A stretch of 39,352 nucleotides of DNA from contig CABHPA010000072.1 in NCBI GenBank assembly GCA_902168245.1, positions 1 to 39,352 of the forward strand, read 5' to 3'. The notes below the pieces were generated by a model that ran no database searches, was not told the origin of the DNA, and saw nothing but the letters and a program-made list of their open reading frames with translations. This document shows, in pieces, positions 25,710 to 33,482 of the stretch (its first letter is position 1; each line of letters starts with the position of its first letter). Source of the stretch: Candidatus Melainabacteria bacterium (lineage in GTDB: Bacteria > Cyanobacteriota > Vampirovibrionia > Vampirovibrionales > Vampirovibrionaceae). Made by a program: the position numbers and the translations under genes.

Positions 25710-26723
25710 ATGACAGGTTTTAAAAACACGCCGCGTCAGGCATGGGTCATGTTGCTGCTCCGGCTGGTGTTGGGCGGGGTTTTCCTCAGCAGCGGCTATG
25801 CCAAGCTGGCGCACCTGGACTTATTCTACCAGAGTGCCCAAGGCTATAACATCCTCACCCCGGCGCTAACCCAGCTCTATGCGGGCGCGCTGCCCTGGCT
25901 GGAAATGCTGGCGGGCCTGTTTCTGTTGCTGGGGCTTTACACGCGGTATGCGGCCATGCTCACCGGCAGTTTGCTGCTGTCTTTCCTGATTGCCATTGGT
26001 TGGGTGCTGTTAAACGGCCAAGCCGCCGATTGCGGCTGTTTTCTGGGCGGCAGCCAGCCTGCCCCGGTAACCTGGGATTTGTGGCTGCGAGACCTGCTGA
26101 TGTTTGCGGGCGCGGCAGCGGCTGCGTTCATCAAGCCGAATCCCTGGAGCCTGGATGGGGTGTTGCGGAATAAGCCCGGTTATCAAAAAGCATCGCTGAT
26201 TCTGGTTGCCCTGTATCTGCTGGGCGTTGCGGGCATTGCCTTCAGTAGCAAAATTCCGGAGAAACCGCCCGCTCCGCCTGTTATGCTGCCTCCTCTGCTG
26301 GAAGGGACGGTTGCCCCGGAATTCACCCTGAGCGATCTGGACGGCCATTTGGTCAGCCTGAAGGATTTTCGCAACCGAAAAATGGTGCTGCTGGAGTTCT
26401 TCGCCACATGGTGCCCGCATTGCCAGCACAGCGTTCCCATGCTGAAAACGCTGCACAAGGTCTACCCGGATCAATTGCGCGTGTTGGCCATCAATGCCGG
26501 GGATACGCCCGATGCGCCCCCCACTTCAATTGCGTTCCGGCAATACTACCAAATTTCCTACCCCATTCTGGAACATCCGCCCAAACCGTTGCTGGACGCC
26601 TACCAGGTATCCGGCTTTCCGACCATTTATCTGGTCGATCGCAGCGGCAAAATTGTCTGGAACCATGTGGGCGTACTGGATAGCCTTGCAGTGGAGCAGG
26701 TTGAACAACGCCTCTCCAAATAA
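25710..26723 (+). CDS. DoxX/MauE-TlpA fusion: membrane thiol-redox protein
   Basis: A 337-residue fusion. Residues 1-180 form a polytopic membrane domain of the DoxX/MauE type, with about five membrane segments and the motif DCGCF (residues 108-111) in place of the DCGCFG cysteine pair typical of MauE-like redox proteins. Residues 195-337 form a TlpA/ResA-like thioredoxin domain (VAPEFTLSDLDGHLVSLKDF) with active site WCPHC (234-238) and the cis-Pro segment SGFPTIYLVDRSGKIV. The thioredoxin domain would face the periplasm. The pair probably passes electrons across the membrane or handles disulfides of exported proteins. GGTGA lies five bases before the ATG at 25710; the in-frame extension to 25434 is rejected. 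Tpx follows 170 bases downstream on the same strand. Confidence 0.88.
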   Translation: MTGFKNTPRQAWVMLLLRLVLGGVFLSSGYAKLAHLDLFYQSAQGYNILTPALTQLYAGALPWLEMLAGLFLLLGLYTRYAAMLTGSLLLSFLIAIGWVLLNGQAADCGCFLGGSQPAPVTWDLWLRDLLMFAGAAAAAFIKPNPWSLDGVLRNKPGYQKASLILVALYLLGVAGIAFSSKIPEKPPAPPVMLPPLLEGTVAPEFTLSDLDGHLVSLKDFRNRKMVLLEFFATWCPHCQHSVPMLKTLHKVYPDQLRVLAINAGDTPDAPPTSIAFRQYYQISYPILEHPPKPLLDAYQVSGFPTIYLVDRSGKIVWNHVGVLDSLAVEQVEQRLSK

Positions 26724-26892
26724 GGGCAATGCGCCTTAACAGGTTGCTTATTCCTGAAAACCCGGTTTATAAGGGGTATTGGGTGTGCCTTTATCCAAGG
26801 GCGCGCCGTTCTGCCGATTTGGGGAGTAATGGCTTTTTGCGGGGCTTTGGGCTATTTTAGAGGCATATTGTTTCTCGTTAGGGAGTTCTCTG

Positions 26893-27423
26893 ATGTCTGT
26901 GCAAGAACGTCAAAATGTTATTACCTTTAAAGGCAACCCGCTGACCTTGCTGGGGCCGGATGTGAAAGTGGGCGAGAAAGCGCCTGAATTCACCGTGTTG
27001 GGCAACGATTTGTCCCCTGTTACGCTGGAATGCGGCAAGGGCAAAACCCGCCTGATCGTGTCCGTTCCTTCGCTGGACACCCCGGTGTGCGATATGGAAG
27101 TCCGTCGTTTCAACCAGGAAGCTTCCCAGCTTTCCAACGTGGAAGTGCTAGTGATCAGTATGGATCTGCCGTTCGCCCAGTCCCGCTGGTGCGGCGCCGC
27201 TAGCGTCAGCAACGTGAAAACCGCTTCCGATCACCGGGACGCCTCCTTCGGCCTGAACTACGGCTTGCTGATTAAGGAATTGCGTCTGGATGCCCGCGCC
27301 ATTCTGGTGATCGATCCCAACAACACCATTCTCTACAAGGAAATCGTTACCGAAGTGACCCAGGAGCCGGATTACGCCGCTGCTCTGAAGGCTGCTTCCG
27401 CCCAACCAGCTGGCGCCCTGTAG
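26893..27423 (+). CDS. tpx: Thiol peroxidase Tpx
   Basis: A 176-residue atypical 2-Cys peroxiredoxin of the Tpx family, close to the E. coli length of 168. It reduces hydrogen peroxide and organic hydroperoxides in an electron relay with thioredoxin. The peroxidatic cysteine is C66 in VPSLDTPVCD and the resolving cysteine is C100 in QSRWCGA, spaced as in E. coli Tpx. The N-terminal TFKGNPLTLLG and VGEKAPEFTVL segments also match. AGGGAG lies upstream of the ATG at a normal distance. A strong terminator follows at 27447. It lies after a membrane thioredoxin-fusion gene, a loose thiol-redox grouping. Confidence 0.95.
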   Translation: MSVQERQNVITFKGNPLTLLGPDVKVGEKAPEFTVLGNDLSPVTLECGKGKTRLIVSVPSLDTPVCDMEVRRFNQEASQLSNVEVLVISMDLPFAQSRWCGAASVSNVKTASDHRDASFGLNYGLLIKELRLDARAILVIDPNNTILYKEIVTEVTQEPDYAAALKAASAQPAGAL

Positions 27424-27446
27424 ATTTTAAGAAAAACTGAAACTGG

Positions 27447-27485
27447 AAAAGCCCCGACCTGTTAAAAGGACGGGGCTTTTTCTAT
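27447..27485. terminator. Rho-independent terminator after tpx
   Basis: AAAAGCCCCGACCT (27447-27460) pairs with AGGACGGGGCTTTT (27467-27480), with one A-A mismatch and a six-base loop, followed by TTC. It ends the tpx transcript. On the other strand an A/T-rich flank may let it also end the zinc-ribbon transcript. Confidence 0.85.
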
Positions 27486-27516
27486 AGCTCAGATTCTGGA
27501 AATGGAGCCATGTGAA

Positions 27517-27621
27517 TCAGGAGCGGCGGGTTTCCGGTTCCGGTTGCAGAATGGGCGCGCCGCAGTTGGGGCAGTTGTAATCGCCTTCGGGAATGATGGC
27601 TCCACAGTTCAAGCAATGCAA
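27517..27621 (-). CDS. 34-residue zinc-ribbon protein
   Basis: A tiny open frame from TTG at 27619-27621 encoding MHCLNCGAIIPEGDYNCPNC and GAPILQPEPETRRS. The two CxxC pairs (C3/C6 and C17/C20) make a complete zinc ribbon of the type used in many bacterial small proteins. AGGAG lies ten bases before the TTG, and a minus-strand TATAAT lies at 27659-27664. It faces tpx and shares its terminator region. The zinc-ribbon call rests on the cysteine pattern; the partner (RNA, protein or DNA) is unknown. Confidence 0.65.
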   Translation of the reverse strand: MHCLNCGAIIPEGDYNCPNCGAPILQPEPETRRS

Positions 27622-27658
27622 TGTCGGGGTACTCCTGGGGTATGAAACGATTCTCATG

Positions 27659-27664
27659 ATTATA
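27659..27664 (-). promoter_or_regulatory. Candidate -10 element of zinc-ribbon gene
   Basis: TATAAT on the minus strand lies about 40 bases before the TTG start of the 34-residue protein. No matching -35 hexamer is seen at 17 bases. Confidence 0.3.
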
Positions 27665-27865
27665 GTGTAGCGGGTTTCAGCGACAGGTGCGCATTTGTTG
27701 GCACGTTGCCGTCGAGATCCGGCTTGTTATTGAATAAATTCTATAAACAATGGTTGAGATATTGTTAAAATTTGCTTCAGTTTGACCGGGAAGCGCCGAT
27801 AACCCCTTTGCAGCGAAATTTGAGACAGTTGTAGGGTCAGTGATTTCAATGGGGGAGTTCAACCG

Positions 27866-28783
27866 ATGCGAATTTTGAAGCGGCGGGGAAATGTGTTAAG
27901 TGAATACGGGCTTTTGCTGGGACTGTTGGGGCTGGCGTCCGTGGGGGCGTTGTCCGCCTTTGGCACATCCGTGGAGGGGTTGTTCCAGCCTTTTTCCACG
28001 GCATGTCCGCAGCGGCTCTGCAATTTGGTTAACCTGAACTTTGGCCCCATTCAGGCCGAGGCGCAACCTGTAAAAGACGCCCAACCCAGTTTGGGCGAGG
28101 CATCTGTTGCGGTGGCCGCTGGCATCCCGATTGCGCCCACTGCATCTTCCGCGACGCTGCAAATTTTAACCGGCGATTCCAGCGGGGGAACCAACGCCAC
28201 CAGCGTGGATGGCTCGCAGCAACAGGCCGGGCTTGACGCGGTTCGGGCCACCTGGCTGCGCGCCCAAAAACTCAGCGCGCTGGCCCAGGCGGCCACCGAT
28301 CCCGCCCTGAAGAATTACCTTACCGTGCTGGCGAACGATGCCTACTGGCTTTCCGGCGCGCAGGCCAATTATGAATACCATGCGGTCGGCAATACGGCGT
28401 TAAAGGATTTGGGAACCACGGTGGATAACGGGAAGGTCAATATTAACACCACCCTGGCCACTATTAAGGGCTGGGGCAATACCCTGCAACTGGATTTTAG
28501 CCGCCTGAGCCAAGATTCCTCGATTGCCCCGAAGGACAAGGCGACTGCCTTGCAATTGGCCAGCGAGGTTCTTTCCGAGAATACCGGTCGGTATGCGGAA
28601 ACATACAATCAGGTACCCGATACGGGTGAGCGGCTGAAGATTACGGACAGTTTCGATCAACTGAAAACCGTTGCGCTGCAAACTCTGGGCAGCGGTCGGG
28701 CCGAAGGCGCACCGGCAGTTAAAACCAGTATTCAAAACGGTTCAACTTTAGCCCCAGACGAAACCCCGGAGCCGACACCGTAA
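27866..28783 (+). CDS. Long Flp-like prepilin-like protein D (paralogue of B)
   Basis: A 305-residue protein starting MRILKRRGNVLSEYGLLLGL: basic leader, Gly8, Glu at +5, Tyr at +6, then a hydrophobic helix ending FGTSVEGLF. This is the Flp/type IVb prepilin signature. The long C-terminal part carries GTNATSVDG (residues 108-116) and, about 35 residues later, a TDPAL helix. Both occur in the same order in protein B (8037-8903), and similarity continues to the C-terminus (a PDTGERLKITDSFDQL segment here against SDTYDQIVSYNDLQ in B). GGGGGAG lies upstream of the ATG. It ends in a short Pro/Glu-rich tail. No pilus-assembly genes lie nearby. The role is inferred as a pilin-like surface subunit or membrane-anchored adhesin. 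Confidence 0.8.
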   Translation: MRILKRRGNVLSEYGLLLGLLGLASVGALSAFGTSVEGLFQPFSTACPQRLCNLVNLNFGPIQAEAQPVKDAQPSLGEASVAVAAGIPIAPTASSATLQILTGDSSGGTNATSVDGSQQQAGLDAVRATWLRAQKLSALAQAATDPALKNYLTVLANDAYWLSGAQANYEYHAVGNTALKDLGTTVDNGKVNINTTLATIKGWGNTLQLDFSRLSQDSSIAPKDKATALQLASEVLSENTGRYAETYNQVPDTGERLKITDSFDQLKTVALQTLGSGRAEGAPAVKTSIQNGSTLAPDETPEPTP

Positions 28784-29174
28784 CAGTTGGCCTTGCTTTA
28801 TCAAAATATTAATCAAGCATGACAATGGGAATGAATCGTTGCAAACGCTGTTGGGGCATCCGGTATAGCCGGTGACCCCGCTTGGTATCAACTTGGGATA
28901 AAAACAATTATGTTTATGTTCAGGGCTTTTTTACCGGGAATGATCAATTTCAAACGCTTCAATTTTTTTATTTGAAACAGAGGATGGTGAAATTAATTGG
29001 GCAATGGGGATCACTTGGTTCAAAGCTCGCGGTTTATGGTGCTTGTTTTGAATGTGGGCTGATAAACCGTGAGCATGGTTCGTAAAAATCGGTTAAACAA
29101 GCATGGGGTGAACGAAAGCCCGGCGGGCGGATTCTGGACTGTCCACAGGTTAGAAAGGAATGGGGGTGATATTG
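28784..29174. other. Intergenic region
   Basis: About 390 bases between two same-strand genes. A 67-codon frame at 28882-29085 begins with TTG, has no ribosome binding site and contains nothing recognisable. AT-rich stretches near 28960 may hold the promoter of the next gene. No strong terminator was found after prepilin D. Confidence 0.3.
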
Positions 29175-29702
29175 ATGCAAATGGAATCAATGCAAATAGG
29201 TCTGATGCCTAAAAGCAGCCTGAAACTTCTGGTAAAAATGGTGTGCGTTTGGGCGGCGATGGCGATTTGCTGGCTGGCGGCCGTCGCGCATGCCGATAGT
29301 GGAAGCGCTAATGCCCACATGACCCTGGTGGTGCCGGTGCAAACGGTGGTCAGTTGCAGCAGCCCGTCCGTTACCGCAACGCCGGGGACGAATACCTTAA
29401 CCGTATTGTGCACCATCAGCGGCAACCCCAATAGCCTGGCCAGTGGCACCGCCAACGCATTCGGTCCCGGTTCGGTCACGCTTGGCAATGGTAGTGGCGG
29501 TAGTCTGACCGCTATCCTGCAATCGGGCGTCACATCGCCGGATACCAGTATTACAACCATCACCGGAACCAGCGCCGGGTTTTCAGGCTCTATTCAAACC
29601 CTGCCCGCCAAGGTGCAGGCCACCTATAATGTTGATACCACGGCTTCCACCAAGTCGGGCACTTATACGGGAGCCACAACCTACACCTGGTCTACGATTT
29701 GA
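29175..29702 (+). CDS. Exported Thr/Ser/Gly-rich protein
   Basis: A 175-residue protein with a signal sequence (LLVKMVCVWAAMAICWLAAVAHA) preceded by a long basic N-region. The mature part of about 130 residues is almost all beta-type sequence, rich in Thr, Ser, Gly and Val, with two cysteines (VVSCSSPSV and VLCTISG) likely joined by a disulfide. It ends in a pattern (ATYNVDTTASTKSGTYTGAT) like small surface or coat-type beta-sandwich proteins. The start at 29175 is preferred because GGTGA lies five bases upstream; an ATG at 29160 in the same frame has a ribosome binding site too close to it. A terminator follows at 29766. Function is not recognised. Confidence 0.7.
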   Translation: MQMESMQIGLMPKSSLKLLVKMVCVWAAMAICWLAAVAHADSGSANAHMTLVVPVQTVVSCSSPSVTATPGTNTLTVLCTISGNPNSLASGTANAFGPGSVTLGNGSGGSLTAILQSGVTSPDTSITTITGTSAGFSGSIQTLPAKVQATYNVDTTASTKSGTYTGATTYTWSTI

Positions 29703-29765
29703 GGTTTGTTATCCGGATTTGACAGCTGAGTTCAAAAGTGTTTCAAGGTTTGGAAGTTAGAATTT

Positions 29766-29804
29766 CCCCGGTAAGTCCTGCTTGTCTGGATTTACCGGGG
29801 TTTT
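29766..29804. terminator. Rho-independent terminator
   Basis: CCCCGGTAA (29766-29774) pairs with TTACCGGGG (29792-29800), with an additional TCC/GGA pairing inside the loop, followed by TTTT. The A/T-rich left flank lets it work in both directions. It ends the transcript of the exported protein at 29175. Confidence 0.8.
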
Positions 29805-29840
29805 CCATCGGGCATTTTTGGCGGATGTCCTCCGCATATT

Positions 29841-29870
29841 TTGATTCGAGCCGGTGAATTGTGCTACTAT
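29841..29870 (+). promoter_or_regulatory. Sigma-70-type promoter upstream of methyltransferase
   Basis: TTGATT at 29841-29846 and TACTAT at 29865-29870 are separated by 18 bases, with an extended -10 TG at 29862-29863. This predicts a leader of roughly 135 bases before the methyltransferase ATG at 30015. Confidence 0.45.
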
Positions 29871-30014
29871 CCTGAAACTCTGTTTGTGACGGTGCCGGTC
29901 GTGGGTCTGGTTATAAATGCCTGTAACGGCTGTGCCAATCCGGCAGGCTAGTCAAGCGTATTGATATAGGCGCGCAATTAAGATTCAAACAAGAGGGAGC
30001 TTCGGTCAGGACAA

Positions 30015-30749
30015 ATGCCTACTTATGAAAAATTGAGGGAGCAACCGCCCGTTTTAATTGAAACGGTTGAAGAAGGGCTAATGCCTTGCGATGGGGGGCG
30101 CGACAGTTGGGAATTCGCCCGCAAAGCCAAAAAGGGCGCAAAACAAATCATTGCGCCCAGAAGCGATAATCAGCCCCTGGATGCTTACTTCTTGCAGGAA
30201 GAACATCACCATGCCTACGGACGCCCCTGGTTCCTCGGCAAATATCAAATGCAATTCCTGAAGCAGCGGGGTTTGCAGCCGCACCATACTGTGCTGGACT
30301 ACGGATGTGGCGCGGGCCGTTTAGGCGTACGGGTCATTCAATACCTTGACCCCGGCCATTATTATGGGCTGGATATTCACCGCAGGAGCCTGGAAGCATT
30401 TGCAGAATATGAGATCCCGTTATGGGATCTGGAAGAAAAACGGCCTCGCCTATTGCATGACGCGGAAAGCAGCATTGAATATTTCGGTACCCAGTTCGAC
30501 TGGATTGTTGATTTTTATTCTTCGGTGCATAACCGGCAGACTGAGCAAAAAGAGGTCTTTCGCAAATTCAGCCAGTTTTTGAAGCCAGGCGGCCGGTTAT
30601 TAACGGCGCCAAAACCAAGAATTGAAGAATCCATTTTGGCAGACCAGGGGTGGGTGCTGGTTCATCAGGAGATTCAAGCATGCCCGCTGCTGGAAGGGCA
30701 TGGTTTTAGCCCGGAAAACGATTGGTTTGAATATAGGCTGCTCACGTAA
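30015..30749 (+). CDS. Class I SAM-dependent methyltransferase
   Basis: A 244-residue protein. Motif I is VLDYGCGAGRLG (residues 93-104), followed by an acidic loop (YYGLDIHRRSLEAF). A later FDWIVDFYSSVHN corresponds to motif II, and FLKPGGRLLTAP is the usual post-motif strand. It transfers a methyl group from S-adenosylmethionine to an unknown acceptor. The N-terminal 90 residues are charged and not recognised; they may form a substrate-binding cap. AGGA lies close to the ATG with three or four bases between them. A promoter lies about 150 bases upstream. Confidence 0.85.
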   Translation: MPTYEKLREQPPVLIETVEEGLMPCDGGRDSWEFARKAKKGAKQIIAPRSDNQPLDAYFLQEEHHHAYGRPWFLGKYQMQFLKQRGLQPHHTVLDYGCGAGRLGVRVIQYLDPGHYYGLDIHRRSLEAFAEYEIPLWDLEEKRPRLLHDAESSIEYFGTQFDWIVDFYSSVHNRQTEQKEVFRKFSQFLKPGGRLLTAPKPRIEESILADQGWVLVHQEIQACPLLEGHGFSPENDWFEYRLLT

Positions 30750-31011
30750 CGGCGGCGCTGGCTTGAACCGCTGATTGGCGGCGCCAAGCCGTGCTTCCAT
30801 AAAAGAGAAAACAGTTTTGCCGGATGAAAATTTGCGTGGCTTGGCACAGGCTTGACTTGCACAATATGTTTCGGGCATGAATAACAAGTTGTATTTCTCT
30901 TCCTCACCTTTTTAGATTTACCTTTTTACTTATTTGGTCGGCTTCTCTTTTTTGAGCCGATTTGGCTGTTGTTGATCACCGTATATTCCTGATTTTTAAA
31001 AGGTTTGCCCC

Positions 31012-32232
31012 ATGTTTCCATCCATTCACGCCCAATATCCCAGAACGGCCCAGCGCGTTTCCAGCCCGATGGCCGCCCAGTCCCTGACGCCTCATTTTGG
31101 GGCTTCCGCCCCGCATGGCCGGATGGATTTGCGGGATACGATGGACACGCTCAGCCTTTCCTCTTCCTCTAACCCGTATGCCAGCGTGATTGACCCTTCC
31201 GGCGCAAAACTGACGGAAACCCATTCGAACCAGTTAACCAAGGCGTTGGAGGAGGTTCGTTCCCAGAGATTTGAATCCGCTCAGGTGCGGGCAAACGCCT
31301 TGGTACAGGCATTGAAGAATGATAAGCATTTCAACAAGCATCTTTTTGCCAAAATCCTGACCAATCAGGATTCCCCAAACAAGGAAACTCTGGTGCTGCT
31401 GGTTCCCAAGCCAGATCCGGTAGCGGGTCGCCGGAAGGGGACGGTAAATCAGCAAGCTACAAGAGAAAAGCAGAATGCGGTAGACGAAGCGTTGAACCAA
31501 CTGGAAACCAGCATGGCCGCTAGCTGGCTGAAAACCCAGCTTCCCAAAGGATGCTGGCTGGTAGACGCTAGTGACCTGACAACCTACCACACTTCCAGCA
31601 GAGACGATATTGCTGCGCTAAGGCTGAAGCAAGTTGCCGCGACCGAGCTGTCCAGAGCAGACGCCAGGGCGACCCGCGTGTTGGGAAAAGCCCAGGCCGC
31701 CGGTACGCTCGAAACGCCTGCCGAAGAAGGGGTTGCCTCCATTGCAACCAGTGTGGCTAGCGCCCCATCCGCCCTGTCTCCGTATTTTTCACAGGCAGAT
31801 GTGGAAAAAATACAGAGGACGTTTGAAAGGGTTCAGCAGCTTAAAATCAAGGATCAACTGACCCGCGGCAAGATCCTGATTCAGCTTTTATCCAAAGATC
31901 AGGCGTTCAATCAAAAGTATGCCATTAGCAACATTTCCCATGTGCTTCACAAAGACAAGCCTGCCGTGGCTTTCATCAGGCCGAGGTCGCTTAGTGCTGT
32001 GCCGCTCGCACCGGGCATGCTGCTGGCTGCCACTTTGCCACAGGACGTGGCAAGGGATATTGACGAGCTAAAAGCGGTCGCCGGCAAAGTTGGCCAAAAC
32101 TGGATGCTGACCGATTTCCCCCCCCATTACCTGCTGATGGATCTGGATGATTCCGGCAAGCTATACGCCGCCAATAACCCGCAGGACATGGCAGCCTTGC
32201 ATGAGAAGCACAAGGCGTATGTAGAGGCGTGA
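31012..32232 (+). CDS. Unknown protein with internal tandem domain duplication
   Basis: A 406-residue protein without signal peptide. The N-terminal 65 residues are Ser/Pro-rich and look disordered (including SLTPHFGASAPHG). Two copies of a module of about 135-140 residues follow (about 72-208 and 262-402). In each, a helix ending QALKNDKHFNKH or QLLSKDQAFNQK is followed by a strand with a charged turn (ETLVLLVPKP or PAVAFIRPRS). A long helix leads to SWLKTQLPKGCWLVDASD or NWMLTDFPPHYLLMDLDD, and then to DDIAALRLK or QDMAALHEK. An Ala/Thr/Ser linker joins them. AAAAGG lies eight bases before the ATG. I do not recognise the domain. It is convergent with the methyltransferase at 32271. Confidence 0.75.
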   Translation: MFPSIHAQYPRTAQRVSSPMAAQSLTPHFGASAPHGRMDLRDTMDTLSLSSSSNPYASVIDPSGAKLTETHSNQLTKALEEVRSQRFESAQVRANALVQALKNDKHFNKHLFAKILTNQDSPNKETLVLLVPKPDPVAGRRKGTVNQQATREKQNAVDEALNQLETSMAASWLKTQLPKGCWLVDASDLTTYHTSSRDDIAALRLKQVAATELSRADARATRVLGKAQAAGTLETPAEEGVASIATSVASAPSALSPYFSQADVEKIQRTFERVQQLKIKDQLTRGKILIQLLSKDQAFNQKYAISNISHVLHKDKPAVAFIRPRSLSAVPLAPGMLLAATLPQDVARDIDELKAVAGKVGQNWMLTDFPPHYLLMDLDDSGKLYAANNPQDMAALHEKHKAYVEA

Positions 32233-32270
32233 CAACCCAGCCGTCAGGCCTGAAGAGGTGTTGATGCCCT

Positions 32271-33482
32271 TTACGCTGTCGGAATGTTGAACATGACGTA
32301 TTCCATACGCCACAGGGTTTGGAATACTTGCCGAACATACTTGGTTATCTGTTCAGGGCTGCTGCTGGGCAAAGCCGCTTTCTCCAGGCAGTCCCGCACC
32401 GTATTTTGGCCGTCTATCAGGCTGAATAGCCGGTTAATCAGGCTGGCGTGGTCAGAGCCTGTCGCAGGAGCGTCCAGCCAGTTCCCGATGCTGGCGGGTT
32501 CCGGCTGATTGGCCCTTAAAACCCGCCGCCGTGGGATATAACCCAGGAATTGTTCATCCTCGAACTGGATGCGATAGCTGTGAACGGGGCGCTCCTGATG
32601 GCACACGTAGAACAGATGCTTGCTGATGCCGCCGTTGAACAGCTCCATCGCCTTCCAGCGCTCCGGCTCCGGTAGCAGGTTCAGCATTTTCCACAGCACC
32701 GTGTCGGGTTGGACTTGCCCTTCGGGGTAATAAAGGCGGCTTTCAATCCAGCCCTGAAGCGTCATGCCGCAACTTTCCACGTAATTGAGGCAGCTTTCCA
32801 CCGTATAGCCTCGGTCAATGGGATGCAAAAACAGATCCACCAGCCCGGCGTCGTAGGTTAGCTCGGTAAAGCGCAGCCGATCCAACTGCGCTTTGGGAAG
32901 CTGGGTTAGCGTTTCCTTTACCACTGCCACATCGCCCTCGGTCTGTTGCAAATACAGCCGATGGAAAAATTCCTGCAACATGTACACGCCCACTCGGCCG
33001 TAGAGGCCATACAGCATCAGCCCCATCACGCCGTTGGGTTTGAGAACCGTTTTAAGTTGCCGCAGTCCCTCTTCCGGGTTCGGCAGGTGGTGCAGGACTC
33101 CCACGGAATCGATAAAGTCAAACTCCCGCCCCAGGGAGGCCACTTCCTCAATACGCAACTGGTGCAGGGAAAGGTTACCCAGTTGGTGTTTTTCTTGCAG
33201 GTAGCGCTCATGGTTCAGGCTGGCCTCGCTTAGATCAATGCCTGTTACCTGGGCATTGGGATGCTGGTAGGCATAGCGGGCGGCGGCATTGGCCCCGCAT
33301 CCGGCTACCAGAATGTTGATTCTACCTTCCCTGCGCTCATACTCGCCGTCCGGCCAGAAGAGGGGGTGTAAGTAGTGGGGAGCCACCCCGTCGGTCATCC
33401 CCTTCCCGCAGTATTCCGCCAAATCCATGATCGGCTGGGGATAAATCCACTTTTCATACTGGGCTGCAACCACATCGGCCAT
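32271..33482 (-). CDS. SAM-dependent methyltransferase with C-terminal extension
   Basis: A 403-residue protein. The N-terminus QYEKWIYPQP resembles the QYEENPYP signature of a large group of bacterial methyltransferases. Motif I is ILVAGCGANAAA (about 57-68), motif I' is VTGIDLSEASL, and FDFIDSVGVLHHLPNPEEGLR is the post-I region. VLKPNGVMGLMLYG matches the usual strand after motif III. Residues about 330-403 add a domain (SLINRLFSLIDGQNTVRDCL) that looks like a small winged-helix or acidic bundle seen in similar fused proteins. AGGAG lies about 12 bases before the ATG. The substrate is unknown; the family is often found near glycan or peptide modification genes, which is not decisive here. 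Confidence 0.85.
   Translation of the reverse strand: MADVVAAQYEKWIYPQPIMDLAEYCGKGMTDGVAPHYLHPLFWPDGEYERREGRINILVAGCGANAAARYAYQHPNAQVTGIDLSEASLNHERYLQEKHQLGNLSLHQLRIEEVASLGREFDFIDSVGVLHHLPNPEEGLRQLKTVLKPNGVMGLMLYGLYGRVGVYMLQEFFHRLYLQQTEGDVAVVKETLTQLPKAQLDRLRFTELTYDAGLVDLFLHPIDRGYTVESCLNYVESCGMTLQGWIESRLYYPEGQVQPDTVLWKMLNLLPEPERWKAMELFNGGISKHLFYVCHQERPVHSYRIQFEDEQFLGYIPRRRVLRANQPEPASIGNWLDAPATGSDHASLINRLFSLIDGQNTVRDCLEKAALPSSSPEQITKYVRQVFQTLWRMEYVMFNIPTA

Larger units (their letters stand above)
29703..30014. other. Intergenic region with terminator and promoter
   Basis: The first part holds the terminator of the exported protein gene (29766-29804). The second part holds a good sigma-70-type promoter (29841-29870) for the methyltransferase. 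No coding frame is supported. Confidence 0.5.

Noticed and set aside
28882..29085. 67-codon frame on +
   Set aside because: TTG start without ribosome binding site; no family recognised.
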